A DNA stretch of 11,603 nucleotides from Asanoa sp040654855 (GTDB lineage Bacteria > Actinomycetota > Actinomycetes > Mycobacteriales > Micromonosporaceae). The position numbers and the translations under genes are program-made. This document shows positions 1 through 5,154 of the stretch, one piece after another (the first letter of the stretch is position 1; every line of letters begins with the position of its first letter). The notes below the pieces were generated by a model, which worked only from the letters and a program-made list of their open reading frames with translations, was not told the DNA's origin and ran no database searches. The stretch covers positions 1 through 11,603 of the forward strand of contig NZ_JBFAIU010000244.1 in the NCBI RefSeq assembly GCF_040654855.1, given 5' to 3'.

Positions 1-92
1 GTTCGGCATCCCGGCGCCAGTCCCGCGTGGACCGTCCAGCTGGGACTTTTGAGCCGGCGACGAGCGGGCTATTCCGCACGTCGGGCAACAAC

Positions 93-98
93 TATCGT
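93..98 (+). promoter_or_regulatory. Candidate -10 element for a leaderless methyltransferase mRNA
   Basis: TATCGT matches the actinobacterial -10 pattern TANNNT and is separated by exactly 6 nt from the GTG at 105. That spacing would put the transcription start on the start codon. No purine-rich ribosome binding site is visible before 105, which agrees. No convincing -35 hexamer is seen 16-18 bp upstream. Inference only. Confidence 0.35.
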
Positions 99-104
99 GG
101 GCGT

Positions 105-908
105 GTGACCAACGACGTGGCCGCTGACAGCGGACAGGGCATCCCCCGCCTCAACACCTCGGTGCCGCACTCCGCTCGCGTGTGGAACTACTGGCTGGGC
201 GGCAAGGACAACTTCGCCGTCGACCGCGCCGTCGGCGACGAAGTACGCACGGTCTTTCCGGGCATCGTCGACGCGGCGCGGTTCTCGCGGGCGTTCTTGC
301 GCCGTGCCGTCACCTTCCTGGCCGGTGAGGCCGGCATCCGCCAGTTCCTCGACGTCGGCACCGGCCTGCCGACCGCCGACAACACCCACGAGGTCGCACA
401 GCGGGTCGCGCCGGAGTCGCGCATCGTCTACGTCGACAACGACCCACTCGTGCTCGCCCACGCTCGGGCGCTGCTGACCAGCACACCCGAAGGCGCGACG
501 CAGTACATCGACGCAAGCCTCAACGACGCCGACACGATCGTGCGTGAGGCCGCCACGACCCTCGACTTCGACCGGCCGATCGCGCTCATGCTGCTGGGCA
601 TCATGGGACATGTCGAGAAGCACGACGACGCGCGGGCGATCGTGGCGGCGCTGGTCGACCGGCTGCCGTCGGGCAGTTACCTCGCGATGTCCGACGGCAC
701 CTCGACCAGTGCGGCCGTCGTCGAGTCGCACCGGCAATACAACGAGAGCGGCGCGGTCCCGTACCACCTGCGCAGCCCGGGTGAGATCGAGGCGTTCTTC
801 ACCGGCCTCGAGCTCGTCGAGCCGGGCGTGGTGCCGTTCACGCAGTGGCGGCCAGAAGAGGCGCCGGCCTACGTCGACGGCTACTGCGGTGTGGCCCGCA
901 AACCCTGA
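105..908 (+). CDS. SAM-dependent methyltransferase, DUF574/Methyltransf_19 family
   Basis: This is a predicted cytoplasmic class I methyltransferase of about 267 aa. It carries the N-terminal signature of the actinobacterial DUF574 (Methyltransf_19) family: SVPHSARVWNYWLGGKDNF at residues 19-37. The SAM-binding glycine motif DVGTG lies at 83-87 and the acidic YVDNDP motif at about 109-114. The family is abundant in streptomycetes and their relatives, often in many paralogues, and its substrates are mostly unknown, so none is assigned here. The frame is open upstream to a GTG at 27. I chose the GTG at 105 because the 26 extra residues are not family-like and because a TATCGT hexamer ends 6 nt before 105, as in a leaderless transcript. 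It converges on rsbP with a 114-bp gap and shows no sign of being in an operon. Family call is confident; start is moderate. Confidence 0.88.
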   Translation: MTNDVAADSGQGIPRLNTSVPHSARVWNYWLGGKDNFAVDRAVGDEVRTVFPGIVDAARFSRAFLRRAVTFLAGEAGIRQFLDVGTGLPTADNTHEVAQRVAPESRIVYVDNDPLVLAHARALLTSTPEGATQYIDASLNDADTIVREAATTLDFDRPIALMLLGIMGHVEKHDDARAIVAALVDRLPSGSYLAMSDGTSTSAAVVESHRQYNESGAVPYHLRSPGEIEAFFTGLELVEPGVVPFTQWRPEEAPAYVDGYCGVARKP

Positions 909-943
909 CGCGCCTTGGACCACGTCGGCGACCCGCGATGTCG

Positions 944-997
944 GTCGACGGTGCTGCCCCGGATTTCACGGTCGCTTCGGTAGCGCAAGCCGTCGAC
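944..997. terminator. Possible bidirectional structured region between convergent genes
   Basis: The 114-bp gap between the methyltransferase and the convergent rsbP holds an 8-bp inverted repeat, GTCGACGG at 944-951 and CCGTCGAC at 990-997. Between the arms is a small hairpin at 973-985 (CGCT, loop TCGGT, AGCG). Its position suits a terminator serving both genes, but there is no T-tract and the outer loop is long, so this is weak evidence. Confidence 0.25.
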
Positions 998-1022
998 TTG
1001 CTCCTGTTGAGCTGTTGACGCT

Positions 1023-2177
1023 TCACCGGGATGTCGCGCCGATGGCCATCACCGCCGCGTCGTCATCCAGGCCGTCCTCGAAGGACGCGAGCAATGCCGT
1101 GATCGCCTCGACGGTCGACGCCGCGGACGCGGGCGCCAGCCGGCCCGCGAAGGCGAGAAGCGCCTCCAGCTCGTATCGCTCCTTGGCGTCCGGCAGGTGG
1201 GCGTCGACCAGGCCGTCGGTATAGAGCAGGAGAGTGTCGCCCGGGTTCAGGGTGAGTGTCTGCGTCCGGTAGGTGGCGTCGGCGAGCACTCCGATCAGCG
1301 GGCCACCGTTGGCCGGCAGGTAGCGGGCGTCGCCGTCGGCCTGGAGGAGCAGCGGTGGGGGATGGCCGCCGGTGGCGATGACGATCGTGGCTTCGCCGCC
1401 CGTCGTGAGAGTGCCGCACACGACGGTGCAGTGGCGGTGCGTCACGGAGCGGTGGTCCTGGTAGAGGATGGCGTTGAGGCTGTCCAGGGCGGTGGCCGGG
1501 TCGGGGTCGTGGAAGAGGGCCGTTCGCAGTGTGTAGCGGGCCATGGCGGTGACGGCTGCCGCTCCGACGCCTTTGCCGCAGACGTCGCCGAGCAGAAAGC
1601 CCCACCGGCCGTCGGGAAGCGGGAACAGGTCGTAGAAGTCGCCGCCGACCTCGTCGGGCGAGGCCATGTGGTACGCGGCGGCGGTCTGGGTGCCGGGCGG
1701 GGTGGGCAACACGGCCGGCAGCAGGCTCTGCTGCAGCGAACGGACGAGTTGGCGCAGTCGTTCCCGGTCGCGGTCGGCGGCCTGCCGGGCGCGTAACAGC
1801 TCCTGTTCGTACGCTAGCCGGTCCCGGGCGTCGAAGACGATGGTGCGCACGTACTGCGGTGTCTCGTCCCGCCCGGTGATGACGGTCGCGGTCACGAGCA
1901 CGGGCATTCGGTTGTCGCCGGCCGCTTTCAGTTCCAGCGCGACGCCGCCGATCTCACCCTGCATCCGCAGCAGGGGCGCCATGTGCGTCTCGTAGTAGAT
2001 CCTGCCGCCCACCGTGAGCAGGTCGCTGAACCGGCGTCCGACGACCTGCTCGCGTGGCAGGCCGAGCCAGCGCAGCAGGGTGGCGTTCACTTTGGTGATC
2101 GCGCCGTCGAGCGAGGTCGACAGGCTGCCGCACGGTGCGTTGTCGTACAGCTCTTCGGAATCGTCCGCACCGGTCAC
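1023..2177 (-). CDS. rsbP: RsbP-like PAS and PP2C (SpoIIE-type) serine phosphatase
   Basis: This is a predicted cytoplasmic 384-aa protein phosphatase that would dephosphorylate a STAS-domain anti-sigma antagonist. Residues about 8-118 form a PAS domain (YDNAPCG, the GRRFSDLLTVGG stretch). A charged linker (about 119-150) probably forms a coiled coil carrying the signal, and a SpoIIE/PP2C domain fills 154-384. Metal-binding motifs are intact: EVGGDFYD (176-183), GDVCGKG (197-203), YTDG (319-322) and DDDAA (371-375), so it should be active. PAS followed by PP2C matches B. subtilis RsbP. The GTG start at 2177 overlaps the rsbQ stop as GTGA, implying translational coupling. The frame is open further upstream, but those residues run inside rsbQ and look like a shadow reading. 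The PAS cofactor, if any, cannot be told from sequence. The pairing with RsbQ is the main reason for using the gene name. Confidence 0.87.
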   Translation of the reverse strand: MTGADDSEELYDNAPCGSLSTSLDGAITKVNATLLRWLGLPREQVVGRRFSDLLTVGGRIYYETHMAPLLRMQGEIGGVALELKAAGDNRMPVLVTATVITGRDETPQYVRTIVFDARDRLAYEQELLRARQAADRDRERLRQLVRSLQQSLLPAVLPTPPGTQTAAAYHMASPDEVGGDFYDLFPLPDGRWGFLLGDVCGKGVGAAAVTAMARYTLRTALFHDPDPATALDSLNAILYQDHRSVTHRHCTVVCGTLTTGGEATIVIATGGHPPPLLLQADGDARYLPANGGPLIGVLADATYRTQTLTLNPGDTLLLYTDGLVDAHLPDAKERYELEALLAFAGRLAPASAASTVEAITALLASFEDGLDDDAAVMAIGATSR

Positions 2178-2977
2178 GGCAGCGAGGCCAGGAAGGAGTC
2201 GATCGCCTCCGCCGTCTCCCGCGGGGCGCTCAGCTGCGGGCAGTGACCGGTGGCGTCGAGGGTGACCAGCACGCTGCCCGCGACCCGATCGCGGACGAAC
2301 GCGCCCACCTCGGGAGGCGCGATGACGTCGGTCCTGCATTCGAGGATCAGGGTGGGTAGGGACACCGCCGGCAGATCCGCCCGGTTGTCGGCCAGGAAGG
2401 TGGCGCGTGCGAACGACCGCGCGATCGTCGGGTCGGTCCGGCAGAAGCTGTTGGTCAGCTCCTCCGCGAGTTCAGGATTCTCGGGGTTCCCCATGATCAC
2501 CGGCGCCATGGCGTGCGACCAGCCGAGGTAGTTGCTCTCCAGCGACTCCAACAGCTCTTCGATGTCCGACCGGCTGAACCCGCCGCGGTAGCCCTCGTCG
2601 TCGATGTATCGAGGCGACGGTGTCACCAGCACGAGGGCCGAGAAGAGGTCCGGCCGGTGGTTGGCGGCGAGCACCCCGATCATGGCGCTGACCGAATGGC
2701 CCACGAACACGACCTGGCGCAGATCCAGCTCCTCGCAGATCTCCACGACGTCGGCGGCATAGCCGTCGAGGCCGGCGTAGCGGTCCTCCCGCCATGCCGA
2801 CAGGTCGGACCGGCCCGCGCCGACGTGGTCGAAACGTACGACGTGATGGTCCTTCTCGAGGATCGGCGTCACGAACCGCCACATGTTCTGGTCGCAGCCG
2901 AAGCCGTGCGACAGCATCACCACGCGGCCATCGGTCCGGCCACCGGAAACCACGTGGTTGCGGGCACGGACATCCAT
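2174..2977 (-). CDS. rsbQ: RsbQ-like alpha/beta hydrolase, putative activator of RsbP
   Basis: This is a predicted cytoplasmic alpha/beta hydrolase of 267 aa, the usual RsbQ length. It resembles B. subtilis RsbQ along its length: HGFGCDQNMW (24-33), FDHVGAGRSDL (49-59), FVGHSVSA (91-98), FCRTDPTIAR (178-187) and TGHCPQLS (243-250). The expected catalytic triad is present as Ser95, Asp217 and His245. In Bacillus, RsbQ is required for RsbP to respond to energy stress and is thought to bind or process a small hydrophobic molecule; plant KAI2/D14 receptors share this fold. The ATG at 2977 has a good ribosome binding site, GAGAGGA, about 7 nt upstream on the minus strand. The gene overlaps rsbP by 4 bp and starts 26-44 bp from the divergent STAS gene. 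Assignment rests on remembered family motifs and synteny; the ligand is unknown. Confidence 0.88.
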   Translation of the reverse strand: MDVRARNHVVSGGRTDGRVVMLSHGFGCDQNMWRFVTPILEKDHHVVRFDHVGAGRSDLSAWREDRYAGLDGYAADVVEICEELDLRQVVFVGHSVSAMIGVLAANHRPDLFSALVLVTPSPRYIDDEGYRGGFSRSDIEELLESLESNYLGWSHAMAPVIMGNPENPELAEELTNSFCRTDPTIARSFARATFLADNRADLPAVSLPTLILECRTDVIAPPEVGAFVRDRVAGSVLVTLDATGHCPQLSAPRETAEAIDSFLASLP

Positions 2978-3003
2978 GCAACCATCCTCTCACCCGGTCG
3001 GAT

Positions 3004-3351
3004 ATGCAGTACGGTGCCGATGTGAACGCCGAGGGTGAAGGGGACACGCCACTGAGCGTGACGGTCCAGGACGCGGCCGACGTCGTCACCGTGCGGCTCG
3101 CGGGTGAGCTCGACATGGACACCGCGGGGCAACTCGTCGACACCTTCAACCGGATCTTAGACGGCGACGGCCGGAACGTCGTGTTGGACCTGGGCGACCT
3201 CGAATTCCTCGACTCCAGCGGGTTGCGGGTTCTCCTCGACGGCCGTGAGCGAGCCATCGAGAAGGGCGCCACACTGCGCGTTCGCCGCCCCCGGCCCTTC
3301 GTCGAACGCGTACTGCGCATCTCTGGGATCGCTGAGCTGTTGGGCCTGTGA
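3004..3351 (+). CDS. STAS-domain anti-sigma factor antagonist (RsbV-like)
   Basis: This is a small single-domain STAS protein of 115 aa from the ATG at 3004, or 109 aa from the GTG at 3022. It has the family hallmarks: RLAGELDMDTA, a VVLDLGDLEFLDSSGLRVLL strand-helix stretch and a C-terminal VLRISGIAELLGL. The DSSG motif (residues 70-73 from the ATG) holds the serine normally phosphorylated by the anti-sigma kinase and dephosphorylated by a PP2C phosphatase. Its neighbours supply both partners: the RsbP-like phosphatase divergently and a GHKL protein downstream. Unphosphorylated, it would bind the kinase and release the sigma factor (family knowledge). The start is uncertain, because a TANNNT element 6 nt before 3022 suggests a leaderless GTG start. 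A 97-bp gap to the next gene allows cotranscription. The exact partner specificity is inference. Confidence 0.87.
   Translation: MQYGADVNAEGEGDTPLSVTVQDAADVVTVRLAGELDMDTAGQLVDTFNRILDGDGRNVVLDLGDLEFLDSSGLRVLLDGRERAIEKGATLRVRRPRPFVERVLRISGIAELLGL
3010..3015 (+). promoter_or_regulatory. Candidate -10 element for the STAS gene
   Basis: TACGGT fits TANNNT and lies exactly 6 nt before the GTG at 3022, as expected for a leaderless transcript. It would favour the GTG at 3022 over the in-frame ATG at 3004, which lies upstream of this element and has no clear ribosome binding site. The divergent rsbQ promoter must share the same short interval or lie inside the STAS coding region. Confidence 0.35.
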
Positions 3352-3448
3352 GCCGTTCGCCGCCGGAGGGTCGGTCGGCGCAGCCGTCGATGTGTAGGTT
3401 GCCGCAGGGCGGGTACGCCGCCGGGACAGCCGAGGCGTAAGGGGCACC

Positions 3449-3850
3449 GTGGAAGCTGACGGCGGTGAGCGATCGGAGACCTTCTACGCGACGTTGACTG
3501 AGCAGCTCCTACCCGTGCGCGGTGCCGGGCGCCGAGCGCGACAGGTGGCAACGGAAGCCTGCCTGCGGTGGGATCTGCCGCTGCTGACAATTCCAGCCTG
3601 TATCGCTGTCTCGGAGTTGGTCGCGAACGGCGTCGTCCATGCCGGCACGATGCTCACTCTCACGGTGAGCCGGCGGGACGGTCAGGTCTGCGTCGCCGTG
3701 GAGGACGGCTCGACACACCACCCGCACCTGGACACCGGCCGCGACTTCAGCGGTCTTAGCCTCGTCACGGCCGTCGCGACGGCGTGGGGCTACTACGCCA
3801 CCGACGCTGGCAAGGTCGTCTGGGCGTGGCTCGGGCCGGTGCGACGATGA
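3449..3850 (+). CDS. GHKL/HATPase_c ATP-binding protein, RsbW-like anti-sigma kinase
   Basis: This 133-aa protein is about the size of an RsbW-type serine kinase/anti-sigma factor. The N box reads SELVANGVVHAG (55-66) with Glu56 and Asn60. The G1 box region is VAVEDGSTHHP (82-92), and the G2 region is GRDFSGLSLV (97-106) followed by WG (113-114). The G2 motif differs from the usual GRGLxLV of actinobacterial members, so ATP-lid behaviour may be altered. The GTG start at 3449 follows AAGGGG at 3439-3444 with a short 4-nt spacer. Following a STAS gene and facing RsbQ/RsbP-like genes, it would be the kinase of a partner switch: phosphorylating the STAS serine and holding a sigma factor. No such sigma factor is adjacent, so its target is unknown. 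A role as an orphan ATPase cannot be excluded. Confidence 0.8.
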   Translation: MEADGGERSETFYATLTEQLLPVRGAGRRARQVATEACLRWDLPLLTIPACIAVSELVANGVVHAGTMLTLTVSRRDGQVCVAVEDGSTHHPHLDTGRDFSGLSLVTAVATAWGYYATDAGKVVWAWLGPVRR

Positions 3851-3863
3851 CCGGATAATCCGG
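3851..3863. terminator. Short hairpin between convergent genes
   Basis: CCGGA, a TAA loop, then TCCGG forms a 5-bp stem directly after the stop of the GHKL gene and just before the stop of the convergent tetR gene. It occupies nearly all of the 15-bp gap and could help end transcription from both sides. There is no T-tract, so support is weak. Confidence 0.25.
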
Positions 3864-3865
3864 GC

Positions 3866-4465
3866 TCAGGCCGGCTGGCGCGACCCGTGCACCTCGACGA
3901 GATCGTCGACGCCGCGGAGGAAGGTCTCGCAGATCGCGGCCGGGTCGAACAGGCACCCCGCCGCCATGGCGCCGTCGCGGAGCATGACGAAATGCCGCGC
4001 GGCCGCTTCCGACCCCGAAGCCTCGACGCGCGCCATCAGGGTGTTGATCGTTTCGAGGAACCACGCCCGATGGGCGAGCACGGCCTGATGCACCGGATGC
4101 GCGGGGTCGGGATACTCGGCCACGGCGTTCAGGAAGGCGCACCCCCGGAAGCCGGGGGACCGGATGCCATCCGCGATCGCCGCCGCCACGGCCTTGACGG
4201 CGTCGCCCGGTGACGCGCCCGCGCCAGCGGCGGCCGTTTCCACCTGGCCGCGGATGCCCTGGTCGGCGCCCTTCAGATAGGCGAGGACGAGGTCTTCCTT
4301 GCCGGGGAAATGCCGGTAGAACGTGGCCCGGGTCACCTTCGCCTCGGCGATGATCCGGTCGACGCCGACCGAGTGGATGCCCTCCGCGTAGAAGATCCCG
4401 GTTGCCGTGGTCAGGAGCCGGAGTCGGGCCTCCGACGGCCGGGTCCCGGTTTCGCTGCGGTCCAT
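3866..4465 (-). CDS. TetR/AcrR-family transcriptional repressor
   Basis: This is a 199-aa TetR-type regulator. The N-terminal DNA-binding domain spans about residues 10-60, with the helix-turn-helix VGVDRIIAEAKVTRATFYRHF at 33-53 and the following PGKEDLV. The C-terminal ligand and dimer domain contains RGCAFLNAVAEYPDPAHPVH, a stretch common in one TetR subgroup. It is divergent from a membrane protein/flavoprotein operon. The 123-bp space between them carries two copies of a GAACGTTC-centred palindrome, so it most likely represses both itself and the operon. The ATG at 4465 has no good ribosome binding site, but TACGAT (4472-4477, minus strand) ends 6 nt before it, suggesting a leaderless mRNA. 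The inducer is unknown; the operon suggests an electrophile, quinone or metal, which is inference. Confidence 0.92.
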   Translation of the reverse strand: MDRSETGTRPSEARLRLLTTATGIFYAEGIHSVGVDRIIAEAKVTRATFYRHFPGKEDLVLAYLKGADQGIRGQVETAAAGAGASPGDAVKAVAAAIADGIRSPGFRGCAFLNAVAEYPDPAHPVHQAVLAHRAWFLETINTLMARVEASGSEAAARHFVMLRDGAMAAGCLFDPAAICETFLRGVDDLVEVHGSRQPA

Positions 4466-4471
4466 GCACCC

Positions 4472-4477
4472 ATCGTA
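4472..4477 (-). promoter_or_regulatory. Candidate -10 element of tetR
   Basis: On the minus strand this reads TACGAT, a TANNNT match, followed by 6 nt and the ATG of tetR at 4465. The arrangement implies a leaderless message. Operator 1 lies immediately upstream, as expected for autorepression. No good -35 is seen at standard spacing. Confidence 0.35.
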
Positions 4478-4501
4478 GCGGATAGAACGTTCGGTCTTGA
4501 C
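4476..4501. promoter_or_regulatory. Candidate TetR operator 1
   Basis: This copy is centred on the perfect 8-bp palindrome GAACGTTC (4485-4492) within AGAACGTTCGGTCT (4484-4497). It agrees with operator 2 at about 18 of 26 positions. It overlaps the -35 hexamer of the operon promoter and lies between the tetR start codon and any tetR -35, so bound repressor could block both directions. Confidence 0.65.
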
Positions 4502-4526
4502 AAGCGCGGACCGCAGCCGTCATTGT
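4497..4526 (+). promoter_or_regulatory. Promoter of the membrane protein/flavoprotein operon
   Basis: A perfect TTGACA -35 (4497-4502) is followed after 18 bp by CATTGT (4521-4526), a partial -10. Transcription would start near 4533, between the two operator candidates and about 55 nt ahead of the ATG at 4589. The -10 is weak by consensus (3 of 6). Confidence 0.55.
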
Positions 4527-4534
4527 CTGAGGGG

Positions 4535-4560
4535 CAGCAGACAGAACGTTCGTTCTGCTG
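4535..4560. promoter_or_regulatory. Candidate TetR operator 2, 26-bp near-palindrome
   Basis: The left half reads CAGCAGAcaGAAC and the right half GTTCgtTCTGCTG. It is symmetric at 22 of 26 positions, with only the two lower-case base steps breaking symmetry. The centre is the same GAACGTTC as operator 1, 59 bp away centre to centre. It lies just downstream of the predicted transcription start, where a bound repressor would act as a roadblock. Confidence 0.75.
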
Positions 4561-4588
4561 GACAGCCCCACGGACGAAAGGCAACACC

Positions 4589-5152
4589 ATGACCACCGTC
4601 ACCGCACCCGCCTCACCGACGACGACGGCAGCCGCGCTGAGACGGCTGTACTTCGCCCGCTTCGCCTTCGCCATCCTCTGGGCCGCCGTGACGTTCGCGA
4701 TCGCCGACGAGATCAACCCGCTCGTCACCACGCTCTTCGTGATCTACCCGCTGGTCGACGCGGCGGCCGCGGCCATCGACCTCCGCTCGTCGCGCACCAC
4801 CGGCTCGCCCACCCTGCTCTACGTCAACATCGTCGTCAGCATGCTCGCGGCGGTCGGTCTGGCCATCGCCGGCGGCGGGGCCAGCATCCCGGCGGTCCTG
4901 CGCGTGTGGGGCGCCTGGGCGGTGGTTGCCGGCCTCGTCCAGCTGATCGTCGCGGTCGCCCGCCGCGGACTGGGCGGCCAGTGGCCGATGATCATCAGCG
5001 GCGGCCTCTCCGTGCTCGCCGGTGGCTCGTTCGTCGCGGCCGCCTCCGCCGACGACCCCGCGCTGACCAACGCAATCGGCTACGCCATCCCCGGCGCCAT
5101 CTTCTTCCTCATCGCCGCCATCCGGCTCGGTCGCGCGGCGAAGAGCAACTGA
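4589..5152 (+). CDS. DUF308/HdeD-like multi-pass membrane protein
   Basis: This is a 187-aa integral membrane protein with about six predicted hydrophobic helices. Visible segments include LYFARFAFAILWAAVTFAI, a stretch ending FVIYPLVDAAAAAIDL, LLYVNIVVSMLAAVGLAIAG, WGAWAVVAGLVQLIVAVA, MIISGGLSVLAGGSFVAAAS and a last helix before RLGRAAKSN. Internal similarity of the halves and the overall pattern resemble the DUF308 (HdeD) superfamily, whose molecular role is poorly known. The ATG at 4589 has GAAAGG 7 nt upstream. It is the first gene of the operon under the TTGACA promoter and its stop is 2 bp before the ATG of the flavoprotein, implying tight cotranslation. It may anchor or support the redox enzyme at the membrane; that is inference. 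Family call moderate, membrane nature sure. Confidence 0.8.
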   Translation: MTTVTAPASPTTTAAALRRLYFARFAFAILWAAVTFAIADEINPLVTTLFVIYPLVDAAAAAIDLRSSRTTGSPTLLYVNIVVSMLAAVGLAIAGGGASIPAVLRVWGAWAVVAGLVQLIVAVARRGLGGQWPMIISGGLSVLAGGSFVAAASADDPALTNAIGYAIPGAIFFLIAAIRLGRAAKSN

Positions 5153-5154
5153 TC

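Noticed and set aside
27..104. Upstream extension of the methyltransferase from a GTG at 27
   Set aside because: The 26 added residues are not family-like, there is no ribosome binding site, and a -10-like element sits inside them.
2472..3590. Long minus-strand frame crossing rsbQ, the STAS gene and the GHKL gene
   Set aside because: It is low-complexity Arg/Pro/Ser translation and covers three genes with clear motifs.
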